DNA of 64,000 bases, from NCBI GenBank assembly GCA_937775295.1, contig CALKBZ010000034.1, forward strand, positions 49,753 through 113,752, written 5' to 3'. The position numbers and the translations under genes were made by a program. The stretch comes from an uncultured Opitutales bacterium (GTDB lineage: Bacteria; Verrucomicrobiota; Verrucomicrobiia; Opitutales; Coraliomargaritaceae). A model generated the notes under the pieces. That model did no database searches. It had not been told where the DNA came from and saw only the letters and a program-made list of their open reading frames with translations. This document shows, piece after piece, positions 18,367 to 27,732 of the stretch; position 1 is the stretch's first letter; the number at the start of each line of letters is the position of its first letter.

Positions 18367-20292
18367 ATGACGCAAACCCCCGAACCGACTGAGAACGATT
18401 GGACAATCGCCAATGCTGAAGACTATTATGGCCTTAAGCGCTGGGGCGGTGGGCATTTCTCGGTCGATGAGGATGGTTTTATGCTGGTGCACCCGTCACG
18501 TGATCAACGCAGTATTCGTATCCATGATATTGTCACTGAGGCGATTAGCAAAGGGCTCAGTCCGCCTCTGACGATCCGCATTCAGGATCTTTTACGCACA
18601 CGCGTTGTTGATTTGAACGAGTTGTTCGCACAAGCCATCAAAGACGAGGACTATAACGGCAAGTATCGCGGCGTCTTTCCGATCAAGGTCAATCAACTAC
18701 GCGAAGTGATCGAAGAGATCCAGGAAGCCGGTGAGGCGTTTAACTATGGCCTAGAGTGTGGCAGTAAACCTGAGCTGATGATCGCTCTGGCGATGCATAA
18801 AGACCTAATGTCTTTGATCATCTGCAACGGCTATAAAGATGATGAATTCATAAAACTCGCGCTCCAGGGTCGACGCCTCGGCAAAGAGATTTTCCTCGTA
18901 GTCGAGCAGCTCAGTGAGGTGCCACGCATCATTCAGTTGAGTAAGAAGCTCGGTGTGCGGCCGTTGATTGGGTTCCGCATCAAGTTGTCCACCTGTGGTG
19001 AGGGGAAGTGGGCGAGCTCTTCCGGTGAGGATGCCAAATTTGGCCTGACCAGTCCTGAGATTATCGATGCCACGCGCCGCCTCAAACGCGCGGGCTTGGG
19101 GGATTGCCTGCAACTCATTCATTTCCACATCGGCTCGCAGGTGCCCAATATTCAGACCATTAAAAAAGCCACAGTCGAAGCCACGCGCTTTTTCTGTGAG
19201 CTAAAAAAGATGGGCTTCCCTATGAGGCTGATGGATGTCGGCGGTGGTCTCGGAGTCGATTACGATGGCTCGCGCAGTAACTACGAGAGCTCGATGAACT
19301 ACACCATGCGCGAGTATGCGCGCGATGTGGTCTATAATATTAAGACTGTTTGCACAGATGCAGGGGTCGAGGTGCCAGACATTGTAACGGAGAGTGGGCG
19401 ATCGATTGTAGCGCCGCACTCGATCCTTGTCACCCGCGTCTGTGATCGTATTTCGAAAACTTCAGTCGATCCGAAGATCGCAAAGAAAAAGAAGCGCAAC
19501 CTAATCTTGTGTGATCTTCAGGCAATTCTAGTGAACGAGCATGGCTCCAGCCCTTTGGAGCGCTACCACGATGCGCAGCAGAAGAAGGAAGAGGCCAATA
19601 ACCTCTTTTCACTAGGCTATCTCGATCTCGCTGAAAAGGCTGAGGCCGATGCGACTTATTGGAAGATTTGCAAGCAGCTGGCTGAACAAAGTAAGGGTGA
19701 GGGCTATACGCCAGAAGAGTTAGAGTCGCTGCCGCAGATTATGGCCGAGCAATACGTGTGCAATTTTTCGGTCTTTCAATCGCTGATTGATCATTGGGCT
19801 TGCGATCAACTGTTTCCGATCGCGCCGCTGCATCGGCTCAATGAGTCGCCGGATGTCGATGTTACTTTAGTTGACATTACTTGCGATAGTGAGGGTAAAG
19901 TTTCCAAATTCACAGATGTAGAAGATGTGCGTAGCACACTTCGTTTGCATGAGCTCAATAAAAAGGATCCTTACTACTTAGGTATCTTTTTGGTCGGCGC
20001 TTATCAGGACATCATGGGCGATTTGCACAACCTCTTTGGCCGCGTGAATGAGGTGCATGTCTTCCTTGAAGACGATGAAGAGAACGGCTTCTACATTGAA
20101 GATAGTATCAAAGGCTTTACAGTGAACGACGTGCTCGGCTTCACGCAATACGATGGTCACATCTTGACGCGCCAATTGAAGAAGCAAATCGATCACGCCA
20201 CCAAGTCCGACATCATCAAGCCGCGCGAAGGCACCCGTATGCTCGATGAATATGCAGAGATCCTTCGTGGGCATACTTACCTTTCGATGTAG
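18367..20292 (+). CDS. speA: Biosynthetic arginine decarboxylase
   Basis: A PLP enzyme converting arginine to agmatine, the first step of putrescine/spermidine synthesis by the agmatine route. 641 residues, the length of the SpeA family (alanine-racemase-type fold). The PLP lysine is Lys107 in YRGVFPIKVNQ; the glycine-rich phosphate site (MDVGGGLGVDYDGSRS) and the C-terminal VDITCDSEGKVSKF, with the active-site Cys and Asp, are present. The start is ATG 18367, without a Shine-Dalgarno sequence. No speB is adjacent. The gene stands alone between the gcvH terminator and the DUF1853 gene. Confidence 0.96.
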   Translation: MTQTPEPTENDWTIANAEDYYGLKRWGGGHFSVDEDGFMLVHPSRDQRSIRIHDIVTEAISKGLSPPLTIRIQDLLRTRVVDLNELFAQAIKDEDYNGKYRGVFPIKVNQLREVIEEIQEAGEAFNYGLECGSKPELMIALAMHKDLMSLIICNGYKDDEFIKLALQGRRLGKEIFLVVEQLSEVPRIIQLSKKLGVRPLIGFRIKLSTCGEGKWASSSGEDAKFGLTSPEIIDATRRLKRAGLGDCLQLIHFHIGSQVPNIQTIKKATVEATRFFCELKKMGFPMRLMDVGGGLGVDYDGSRSNYESSMNYTMREYARDVVYNIKTVCTDAGVEVPDIVTESGRSIVAPHSILVTRVCDRISKTSVDPKIAKKKKRNLILCDLQAILVNEHGSSPLERYHDAQQKKEEANNLFSLGYLDLAEKAEADATYWKICKQLAEQSKGEGYTPEELESLPQIMAEQYVCNFSVFQSLIDHWACDQLFPIAPLHRLNESPDVDVTLVDITCDSEGKVSKFTDVEDVRSTLRLHELNKKDPYYLGIFLVGAYQDIMGDLHNLFGRVNEVHVFLEDDEENGFYIEDSIKGFTVNDVLGFTQYDGHILTRQLKKQIDHATKSDIIKPREGTRMLDEYAEILRGHTYLSM

Positions 20293-20448
20293 GGAGAACA
20301 GCAACTCCTGGCGTAAAGCCAGTCGCTACAAATGAATCGTCGTTGTGAGCGGATTTATCCCGCGCTTAAATTGCGTATTCGGGTTTACCCGCGTTTTGGG
20401 TGAGGTCTTGCGAATACAGGATTACTTGATGATCATCATAGCGGATTT

Positions 20449-21258
20449 ATGGATAACCTTCACACCAATGCATTGCTACTGAGCTTAAGAGACGCTCCCT
20501 TGCTCGTAGCTAATTTGACACAAGCTGCATCATTTGATCGTGCTCTGCTCGGCTTGCCAACTTCGGCTATGCACTTGAATCCGAATCAGAAACTTGGGCA
20601 TTTATATGAGGACGCGCTGCATTTGCTTCTGAGCGCAGCAGATCAATTGGAAGTCTTGGCGGATCATGTGCAAGTATTCGATCGCAACCAGATCACCTTG
20701 GGAGAAATGGATTACATTTTACGCGATGTGCGCACCCAGCAGGTGTTTCAACTCGAACTGGCGGTTAAGTTTTATCTTGGCGTGCCGACTGCGGACGGTT
20801 GGGAATTCCCGGGTCCCGATCCACATGACAATTGGCAGCGCAAGTTACAGCACATGCGCACACATCAGTTGTCGCTGGCGCAACGCCCAGAGGCGCAGGA
20901 GCTTTTACGTGAGCGTTGGTGCTGTGGGGAGGTGGAGGTTCGTCAATTGATTTATGGCTGCATCTTTTATCCGATGGGAGCGGTGGAGTGTCCCTTGCCA
21001 GAAAGTCTGCGCCCAGATTGCCGAAAGGGGCGTTGGCTGTATGTGCAGGATTGGGAGCGTTTTTTTGCGGGAATCTCTGAGGTCTATATAGTTCCTAAAC
21101 CACTGTGGCCGGTTGAGATGACTGTGGCGCTGCGCGAGTCATTGCCACGCGCATCCGTCTCAGCGTTACACGCCGCGAGCGCTCAACGCTGTGTTATGTT
21201 TGTGCTGCCGGATGCAGCGGAGCCGCATTTTTTAGTGCCGAATCTTTGGCCTGGGTAG
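20449..21258 (+). CDS. DUF1853 family protein (putative nuclease-like fold)
   Basis: 269 residues of DUF1853, a family of unknown function. Diagnostic phrases are GHLYEDALHLLL (about 50), ITLGEMDYILRD (82-93), QLELAVKFYLG (101-111) and the later GPDPHDNWQRKLQHMRTHQL. The arrangement of Glu54, Asp88, Glu103 and Lys107 recalls the acidic/acidic/Lys layout of PD-(D/E)XK nucleases, but the exact (D/E)xK spacing is not met, so nuclease activity is only a suggestion. It lies 72 bases upstream of a uvrA homologue on the same strand, with a weak hairpin between them. Confidence 0.8.
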   Translation: MDNLHTNALLLSLRDAPLLVANLTQAASFDRALLGLPTSAMHLNPNQKLGHLYEDALHLLLSAADQLEVLADHVQVFDRNQITLGEMDYILRDVRTQQVFQLELAVKFYLGVPTADGWEFPGPDPHDNWQRKLQHMRTHQLSLAQRPEAQELLRERWCCGEVEVRQLIYGCIFYPMGAVECPLPESLRPDCRKGRWLYVQDWERFFAGISEVYIVPKPLWPVEMTVALRESLPRASVSALHAASAQRCVMFVLPDAAEPHFLVPNLWPG

Positions 21259-21276
21259 TCACTGCTGTAATCAATT

Positions 21277-21306
21277 CACCCGCGCTCTTGCGCTCTTCTG
21301 CGGGTG
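21277..21306 (+). terminator. Possible weak terminator between the DUF1853 gene and uvrA
   Basis: CACCCGC and GCGGGTG form a 7-bp stem around 16 bases, followed by CCTTTATA without a real T run. It may be only a transcript-end hairpin or nothing. Confidence 0.35.
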
Positions 21307-21330
21307 CCTTTATAGGTACGGTTTATATTT

Positions 21331-24183
21331 ATGAAATCGTTGTCGCCAACACATGCTGATTCGATCTCCGTCAAAGGGGCGCGTGAGCATAATTTAAAGA
21401 ATATCAGTCTTAAGATTCCGCGTAATCAATTGGTGGTGATCACCGGGGTCAGCGGTTCGGGCAAGTCGTCGCTCGCATTTGATACGATTTATGCGGAGGG
21501 CTATCGGAAGTATATTGATAGTCTATCGACCAAGGCGCGCATGGTGCTGGAGCAAATTCCGCGACCAGATGTGGATTTTATTCAAGGCTTGTCGCCAGTG
21601 ATCGCGCTGGAGCAACGCACTGGCTCTGGCGGGAGCCCGCGTAGCACGGTGGCAACCGTCACGGAGATTGCGGATTTCAGTCGGGTGCTGTGGGCGGTCT
21701 GCGGCACGCCGTATTGCCCGAAAGATGGCGGTTTGATTGAGCGGCGCTCGATGGATGATTGTTTGACGCGTGTGTTTACTGAGCCTCAGAATAGTCGCTT
21801 GATGATCCTTGCGCCTTGGATGATTACCAAGCCCGCTATTTTACGAGAGGAATTACCACGCTTGCAGCAACGCGGCTTTCAGCGTGTGCGAATCAACGGC
21901 GCGGTGCGACGTTTAGACGAGCCCGATTTGATCGATTCCAAGGCCTCGGAGATCGTGGTCGAGATTGTGGTGGATCGTATCGTGTTAAAGGCGGATCAAC
22001 GCAGCCGTTTAGCGGACTCGTTAGATCTTGCTTTTAGTGAGGGCGGTGATCGGGCGATTATATTGATCGCGGATAAAGCTGCGAAGGCTGGCTGGCGCGA
22101 GTTGCCGCTGAGTAATCGTCTAGCCTGTGTAACTTGTGGGGATGTATATGATTCGATCTCGCCGAGGCATTTCTCGTGGAATCATGCCGAAGGAGCCTGC
22201 TCTGAATGCGGCGGACTGGGAGAGACGCTGCAATTTCAACCCGAGCTGTTAGTGCCGGACCCGTTGAAGACTGTCAAGGAGGGTGCCATTAAGCCGTGGC
22301 GTCTCGGCTCAAAGCAGATGATCATTAAGCGAAATGCCATCTTGAAGCAATTGGCTGAGCAGTTGCCATTTGATCCGGATGTGGCGTGGGAAGAATTGGC
22401 TGCTGAGGTACAGGCGCAAATTTTGCATGGCACGGGCAGCCGGCAGTTTAGCTTTAAGTTGAAAGGGGGCAACTCGAAGCCAGAGGCGATCGAGTTTGCT
22501 GGCGTGCTGGCTGACCTAGAGAACATGCGGCTCACCACGACGAGCGACGGATTGCGTGCGCGACTGATGGCCTATCAAACCAGCAGCGTCTGCGAGACTT
22601 GCAATGGCCGACGCCTGCGGCCATCGAGTTTGAGTGTGTTGATCGAGGGCGTGTCGATTGCAGACTTTTTGTGCTTATCGTTGCACGATGCGCAGGCATT
22701 TGTGGCGAAGTTAGAGTCGAGTGGAGATTACTCAACGGTCAGCGATGCGATTCATGGTTTGGCCGAACGCTTGTCTTTCCTGAATGAGGTGGGTCTGAGT
22801 TATTTAACGTTGAATCGTAGCTATACCACTTTGAGCGGCGGCGAGGCGCAGCGTGTGCGCTTAGCGACTCAGCTCGGTATGTCTCTGATCGGAGTGGTGT
22901 ATATTTTGGATGAGCCGAGCATCGGGCTGCACCCACTAGATAATCGCCGTCTGATTCAGACTTTGCTCGGGCTGCGAGATCGGGGTAATTCCGTGGTCGT
23001 GGTCGAGCACGATGGCGACACCATGCGCGCGGCTGATCATTTGATCGAGCTCGGGCCTGGTGCGGGTGTGGAGGGCGGCGAGTTGATTTTCGAAGGTGTT
23101 CCACAGGCATCGTATACTGCAGGGACGAGTCGCTCCGGGCCGTTTTTGAGTGGGCGGCAACGCGTGGAGAAATGTGTCGATTCCTTGCCGCCGACCAACG
23201 ATTGGTTGACCGTCAAGAAGGCAACCGAGAACAATCTGAAGTCAGTCGATGCAGCGTTTCCAGTCGGTTTATTAACAGTGGTTTGCGGATTGTCGGGCTC
23301 GGGTAAGAGCACTTTGGTCAATGATATTTTGGCGAAGGCCGCAGCGTTTAAATTGAACCGAGCGAAGTCGATTCCAGGTAAACATGCAGGCGTCCAAGGC
23401 TTGGATCATTTTACCTCAGTGGTGCAGGTGGATCAGTCTCCGATCGGTCGCAGTCCGCGCTCGAATCCAGCGACTTATACCAAGTTGTTTGATCAATTGC
23501 GCGATCTGTATGCGAAGTGTTCGCTGGCGAAGATCCGAGGTTATAAGCCGAGCCGCTTCAGTTTTAATGTGTCGGGTGGCCGCTGCGAGCGCTGCAAGGG
23601 CGATGGGGTGATCAAGCTCGATATGCAATTTATGGCAGACGTGTATTCGGAATGCAACAGTTGCCATGGTCAGCGCTATAATCGTGAGACTTTGGATGTG
23701 CGCTTTAAGGGCTTTAGCATCGCCGATGTGCTGGCAATGAGTGTCGACGAGGCGTTGGCAATTTTTGATAAGCAGCCGCGCATTGCTGAGAAACTGCGAA
23801 CTTTGTCGGATGTAGGCCTAGGCTATATTAAGCTCGGCCAACCTGCGACGACCTTATCTGGCGGTGAGGCGCAGCGGATTAAACTTTCGCTAGAGCTGAG
23901 TAAACGCCAGCAAGGCGAAACGCTTTATATTTTGGATGAACCCACCACGGGACTGCACTGGTTGGATGTGCAACGTCTGATGGATCTGCTCTTCAAACTG
24001 CGCGATGCTGGCAACACGATCCTAGTCATTGAACATGACCTCGATGTCATTCGCTTAGCAGACTGGATCATTGAGCTGGGACCTGAGGGTGGCGGTGGTG
24101 GTGGCGAACTTGTATTCGCGGGTGATGTCGCCACCTTTGAAGAAGGCAACGAGACGCCGACACAGCAGGTGTTTGGTGGTTGA
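21331..24183 (+). CDS. uvrA: UvrA-family excinuclease ATPase, divergent paralogue type
   Basis: 950 residues with two ABC ATPase modules: Walker [13 protein letters not shown] (about 40) and [12 protein letters not shown] (about 655), and ABC signatures [12 protein letters not shown] and [12 protein letters not shown]. The zinc modules CVTC...CSEC and CERC...CNSC are both present. The UvrB-binding insertion is present but divergent; the segment usually ending CP.CG reads CPKDGG. The N-terminal [19 protein letters not shown] differs from the standard UvrA phrase, which suggests a second uvrA copy instead of the main repair gene. UvrA recognises DNA damage and loads UvrB. It follows the DUF1853 gene and probably belongs with it. 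Confidence 0.9.
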   Translation: MKSLSPTHADSISVKGAREHNLKNISLKIPRNQLVVITGVSGSGKSSLAFDTIYAEGYRKYIDSLSTKARMVLEQIPRPDVDFIQGLSPVIALEQRTGSGGSPRSTVATVTEIADFSRVLWAVCGTPYCPKDGGLIERRSMDDCLTRVFTEPQNSRLMILAPWMITKPAILREELPRLQQRGFQRVRINGAVRRLDEPDLIDSKASEIVVEIVVDRIVLKADQRSRLADSLDLAFSEGGDRAIILIADKAAKAGWRELPLSNRLACVTCGDVYDSISPRHFSWNHAEGACSECGGLGETLQFQPELLVPDPLKTVKEGAIKPWRLGSKQMIIKRNAILKQLAEQLPFDPDVAWEELAAEVQAQILHGTGSRQFSFKLKGGNSKPEAIEFAGVLADLENMRLTTTSDGLRARLMAYQTSSVCETCNGRRLRPSSLSVLIEGVSIADFLCLSLHDAQAFVAKLESSGDYSTVSDAIHGLAERLSFLNEVGLSYLTLNRSYTTLSGGEAQRVRLATQLGMSLIGVVYILDEPSIGLHPLDNRRLIQTLLGLRDRGNSVVVVEHDGDTMRAADHLIELGPGAGVEGGELIFEGVPQASYTAGTSRSGPFLSGRQRVEKCVDSLPPTNDWLTVKKATENNLKSVDAAFPVGLLTVVCGLSGSGKSTLVNDILAKAAAFKLNRAKSIPGKHAGVQGLDHFTSVVQVDQSPIGRSPRSNPATYTKLFDQLRDLYAKCSLAKIRGYKPSRFSFNVSGGRCERCKGDGVIKLDMQFMADVYSECNSCHGQRYNRETLDVRFKGFSIADVLAMSVDEALAIFDKQPRIAEKLRTLSDVGLGYIKLGQPATTLSGGEAQRIKLSLELSKRQQGETLYILDEPTTGLHWLDVQRLMDLLFKLRDAGNTILVIEHDLDVIRLADWIIELGPEGGGGGGELVFAGDVATFEEGNETPTQQVFGG

Positions 24184-24191
24184 TTCCTTCG

Positions 24192-24273
24192 TGGAGGGCA
24201 ACGCTCCGTCGTTGCCGCCTAATTAGGCTAATCCTGATGGCCACATTTGGAAATGACAGAGCATTTCCCTCCA
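24192..24273. repeat. Inverted-repeat element, same family as the 1-297 array
   Basis: The 25-base arms at 24192-24216 and 24249-24273 (TGGAGGGCAACGCTCCGTCG and the mirrored CAGAGCATTTCCCTCCA) are about 80 percent complementary around a 32-base spacer. The arm sequence matches the arms of the tandem repeat at 1-297. It occupies the whole gap between the converging stops of uvrA and the channel gene, where it could act as a bidirectional terminator. Confidence 0.8.
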
Positions 24274-24282
24274 ATAATGCAA

Positions 24283-25539
24283 TTAATCTCTACCCAAGGC
24301 CTTCTCCACATCCGCGCCGCTAGGTGATTGAAAAGCGCTGAGCTGAAATTCGGGGAGGATCGAGAGCAGGTGATCGAATATGTCGCCTTGGATGTCTTCA
24401 AAGTTGGCCCATGCGGTGTCGTTGGCAAAGGCGTAGATCTCGATCGGTAGACCCGTCTGGGTTGGCGCGAGTTGGCGCACGATGAGCGTCATGCCGCTTT
24501 GGTGAATCTTCGGGTGGTTGCGTAAGTAGGCGACGCAGTAGGCGCGGAAGGTACCAAGGTTGGTGAGGCGGCGGCCGTTGATGAGTTCGGAAAAGTCGTC
24601 TGCAACGTCGGCGTTGTATTTTTGAATGTTTTCGAGTTTCGTTTCAAGGTAGGGCCGTAGGATACGGATGCCTTCGAAGCGTTTGAGCAGTGTTTCGTCG
24701 GCAAACTGTATGGTACGCAGGTCGATGTTGAGCGAGCGCTTGATGCGGCGGCCACCAGACTCGCTCATGCCGCGCCAATTTTTAAAGGAGTCGGAGATGA
24801 GCGCGTAAGTCGGTACCGTGGTGATCGTTTTGTCCCAATTCTGCACTTTGACGGTGGTCAGGGATACGTCGATCACGTCGCCATCGGCACCGCGCCCAGG
24901 CATTTCGATCCAATCGCCAACCATGACCATGTTGTTGACCGAGAGTTGGAAGCCCGCGACTAGGCCGAGAATGGCATCCTTAAAAATGAGCAGTAGGATG
25001 GCAGTGACTGCACCAAGCCCAGAGAACAAGACGAGAGGGGATTTGCCGAGGATGGCTGAGAGGATAAAGATGCAACCGATGAGGTTGATCACGAGCTTTG
25101 CGGCTTGGATGAAGCTTTTGGCAGGGAAGCGCCTGCCGACAGGGAGTTGATCCCAAATAGAGCGGCAGAAGTTGAGCAGACCGTCGATGATCAGGAGGAC
25201 GATGACGACAAGGTAGGCGTTTACGACGACTTGGCAAAAGGCGATGAGCTGTGGGTGGGTTTCAAACAGTGTCGGCGTGAAGATGTGTATGATCGCTGCT
25301 GGGACAATATGTGAGCAGCGTATGAGAACACGCTGCTCTGTGAGCTGATCATCCCATTTGGCCCCAGATTTATGAATCAATGGGTGGATGACTGAGGTGA
25401 TGATGCGCTTGGCAGCGTAGTTGGCTAGCCAAGCGAGTATCGCGAGGTAAAGGGCCGATAAGACCAGTCCCAAAATTCCGGCCATCTCGGCGCCGAGTTT
25501 AAACTGTAGGAGCCAAGTAGAGATATTTTCTGCAGACAT
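24283..25539 (-). CDS. MscS-type mechanosensitive ion channel, YbdG-like
   Basis: 418 residues: about five N-terminal helices, then the MscS pore and beta domain (FSGLGAVTAILLLIFKDAILGLVAGFQL is the glycine/alanine-rich TM3; VGDWIEMPGRGADGDVIDVSLTTVKVQNWDKT is the beta domain) and an extended C-terminal part (GRRIKRSLNIDL, LGTFRAYCVAYLRNHPKIH). This layout is that of the YbdG/MscM family, an inner-membrane channel protecting cells against osmotic downshock. It is convergent with uvrA. Confidence 0.9.
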   Translation of the reverse strand: MSAENISTWLLQFKLGAEMAGILGLVLSALYLAILAWLANYAAKRIITSVIHPLIHKSGAKWDDQLTEQRVLIRCSHIVPAAIIHIFTPTLFETHPQLIAFCQVVVNAYLVVIVLLIIDGLLNFCRSIWDQLPVGRRFPAKSFIQAAKLVINLIGCIFILSAILGKSPLVLFSGLGAVTAILLLIFKDAILGLVAGFQLSVNNMVMVGDWIEMPGRGADGDVIDVSLTTVKVQNWDKTITTVPTYALISDSFKNWRGMSESGGRRIKRSLNIDLRTIQFADETLLKRFEGIRILRPYLETKLENIQKYNADVADDFSELINGRRLTNLGTFRAYCVAYLRNHPKIHQSGMTLIVRQLAPTQTGLPIEIYAFANDTAWANFEDIQGDIFDHLLSILPEFQLSAFQSPSGADVEKALGRD

Positions 25540-25652
25540 AAAAAGAGTGATGAGGAATTCGTTGCACTATTACAATCATAGAGGCGTGGATGTTTGGGTG
25601 TTTTGTTGGATTGGCTTGCCTGAACTGGGTGGCTTCCTTCATACTGGTCCAA

Positions 25653-26384
25653 ATGCGGCTCCTTTTCATTCTTAGCTATGTATTCATATCCTTTTCATTT
25701 GAGGCGATAGCGAACGCGAGTGATTCATTCGTGGTTCAGCGTATTCTTGAGCGCTATACGGAGACCTTAGGTGGGCCGCGATCGGCGGCGGCATTGTCCT
25801 CGCTGAGTATTGAGGGATCTCAAGTTCAGGATGGAACGAGCTATCAATTTTCGATGCGCAAGAAGCGACCAAACTTGATTCGTTATAGTTTGACCGTGGG
25901 GGAAGCGTCAATCTCCTGCGGCTTTAATGGTCGTCAAGGCTGGCAGCACACTAAGGTCGAAGAAGCGGTGACGCTTGAAGATTTGTCGACGGATCAACTC
26001 TCAGCACTTCGTGGTGAGGCTGATTTTGACAGTCCCTTGATTCGTCACTTGGAGAAGTCGTGGAATCAGATCTCGCTTGTTGGTCGTGAGCAACTTGGTG
26101 ATACGTACGTTAATGTGTTGGAGGTGAAGAAGTTTCTTAGGCCTTTTGTGCGCTACTACCTAAATCCAAGTAGTGGGCTGATTCTTAAACGTGTGCAAAT
26201 TCATCCGGATGGAACGTCCGGCTTAGAGACACAGTATCGGGATTACCGCGAGATCGATGGTTATCAGTTTGCATTCGAGGTCGAAAATCGAATCGGAGAG
26301 CAGCTGGTGTCACTCGTTAGGATCGAGACGATTGAGGTGAACCCTGGCTTGTTGAGTTTCTATTTTGAGAAACCGAACAACTGA
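25653..26384 (+). CDS. Secreted LolA-like / outer-membrane lipoprotein-sorting-type protein
   Basis: 243 residues with a signal peptide (MRLLFILSYVFISFSFEAIANAS), then a beta-rich domain resembling the LolA/LppX superfamily: YTETLGGPRSAAALSSLSIEG, FSMRKKRPNLIRYSLTVGE, the pattern of alternating strands, and the closing RDYREIDGYQFAFEVENR. Proteins of this type are periplasmic and bind hydrophobic ligands. The start is ATG 25653, decided by the signal peptide. Divergent from the channel gene by 113 bases. Function is unknown beyond the fold. Confidence 0.75.
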   Translation: MRLLFILSYVFISFSFEAIANASDSFVVQRILERYTETLGGPRSAAALSSLSIEGSQVQDGTSYQFSMRKKRPNLIRYSLTVGEASISCGFNGRQGWQHTKVEEAVTLEDLSTDQLSALRGEADFDSPLIRHLEKSWNQISLVGREQLGDTYVNVLEVKKFLRPFVRYYLNPSSGLILKRVQIHPDGTSGLETQYRDYREIDGYQFAFEVENRIGEQLVSLVRIETIEVNPGLLSFYFEKPNN

Positions 26385-26497
26385 TTTGGCAAACATTCCA
26401 CTGTATTAGACCAAGAGTGTGGCGCATATACTAGGGCTGCACCCAGCGAAGCAGGTCTCGATTAGGCTTCATGCCAAATAACCAAGTGTACTGCACA

Positions 26498-27178
26498 CTA
26501 GTTGTGTCTGATATTTTCATCGTCCAGGCCGCCTTTTAATCGAATGTCGAGCTTGAGGCGTTCGATCTCGGATTGTAGGAAATTGGTAAATTTCTCGTAG
26601 CGTGGCACTATGCCGCGCGTTTCTAGCAGCTCCTGCTTGAGCGGCGCAGACGAGCAGAGCGTGTAGATCGCTAGATCGAGCGCGTTTCCTGGTTCGATGA
26701 TGTTAGCTAGGAATTGCAACACCTCCTTGGGAATGTCTGCGCCGAGTCGACGCTGGGTTTGGATCAGGCTCAGTAGTCGTCTGTTCAGCGCTGTGATCTG
26801 GTCCTCCGAGCCGCCTGATTCACTGAGGATTTGACGAATTCGGGCTGTGCGGTAAGGGTCTTCGCTGACGATCGCTTCGAGCTCGACGCGGGCGAGTCCT
26901 TGCAAAACCAAATTTAAGCTGCCGTCAGAATTCTTTTTGCAGGCCCGTACGACGCCAATCGCTGCGATCGAGTAAGGCGTTTCGGAGTGGATCGCGTCTT
27001 CGCTGCGTTCGTCAAGTGTAGCGACTGCGAAAATGCGGTCGTTGTTGAGCACGTCGCTGAGCATCTCTTTGTAGCGCGGTTCAAAAATGTATAGCGGCAT
27101 CATCGCCTGCGGAAAAAGCACGGCACTGCTGAGTGTCATGACGGGGACTTCGGTTGGGATTGCGCTGTTTTCAATCAT
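26498..27178 (-). CDS. LON substrate-binding (N-terminal) domain protein
   Basis: 226 residues corresponding only to the N-terminal substrate-binding domain of Lon protease (PVMTLSSAVLFPQAMMPLYIFEPRY; later GVVRACKKNSDGSLNLVLQGLARV), without the AAA+ ATPase or Ser-Lys protease domains. Stand-alone LON-domain proteins are common, of unclear role, and may bind peptides. The start is ATG 27178 (MIENSAIPTEVPVM); an ATG at 27226 would overlap the upstream Cdd1-like gene by 14 bases. It forms a two-gene unit with that gene. Confidence 0.87.
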   Translation of the reverse strand: MIENSAIPTEVPVMTLSSAVLFPQAMMPLYIFEPRYKEMLSDVLNNDRIFAVATLDERSEDAIHSETPYSIAAIGVVRACKKNSDGSLNLVLQGLARVELEAIVSEDPYRTARIRQILSESGGSEDQITALNRRLLSLIQTQRRLGADIPKEVLQFLANIIEPGNALDLAIYTLCSSAPLKQELLETRGIVPRYEKFTNFLQSEIERLKLDIRLKGGLDDENIRHN

Positions 27179-27212
27179 GGCTGGTAGTTTGATCGTTGTT
27201 CTCGGTGTTGGT

Positions 27213-27497
27213 CTAGTTCCACTCATCAGGATGCATCTTGGCGTGATCAGGTTCTGGAGTCTCGGCGTAGTAAACCGCCATGCGGAAGTAGCGCATACGA
27301 TCACCTGGTATGTCTTGGTTCTTTAACTTGGCCTCCTCGAATAATACCTCGGGGGCCCGACCTTGGAGCTCGTAGATTTCGCAAATGCCGATGTCGATGA
27401 AGTTGCGCGTAGTTGCGACATCCATGCGTGGGATACGCATAAGCGGCGAGTTAAGCGCCTCATAGTCGACCTTCTTTTTTTTCTTTAGCGGGAGCAT
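27213..27497 (-). CDS. Cdd1-like helix-hairpin-helix (pathogenicity locus) protein
   Basis: 94 residues of the Cdd1/pathogenicity-locus family, a small helix-hairpin-helix-like domain: RIPRMDVATTRNFIDIGICEIYELQGRAPEVLFEE is the HhH-like half, and YFRMAVYYAETPEPD is the conserved family ending. It begins with a basic stretch (PLKKKKKVDYEAL). The start is ATG 27497, three codons after a TTG. Function is unknown. It is divergent from dnaK and directly upstream of the LON-domain gene. Confidence 0.8.
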   Translation of the reverse strand: MLPLKKKKKVDYEALNSPLMRIPRMDVATTRNFIDIGICEIYELQGRAPEVLFEEAKLKNQDIPGDRMRYFRMAVYYAETPEPDHAKMHPDEWN

Positions 27498-27561
27498 TGA
27501 CCACAATTGAAGCTATAATTTTACGAAATGCAACCAGTTCGGGGCAGCGCGTTGATTTTTG

Positions 27562-27609
27562 TGTCACAGTGAGGGACAGTGCCTAGTTCGTGTGACACAG
27601 ACTGTGACA
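27562..27609. promoter_or_regulatory. Cluster of TGTCACAG-type inverted sites upstream of dnaK
   Basis: TGTCACAG (27562-27569) is the exact complement of CTGTGACA (27602-27609); between them lies TGTGACACAG (27591-27600), which repeats both halves. These overlap the divergent promoter space of the Cdd1-like gene and dnaK, about 120-170 bases upstream of the dnaK ATG. Regulator unknown. A CIRCE element (TTAGCACTC type) was looked for and not found here. Confidence 0.45.
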
Positions 27610-27732
27610 TAGTGGCGCTGATTATTGTGCGCTGTGGTCATTGGAATTCTAGTGATATATGTTAAAGTTGTTAATAATCAGTTGCTTATGTTAATTATTC
27701 ACTCATGGCATCGCATTTGCTTTAAGGTTGGC

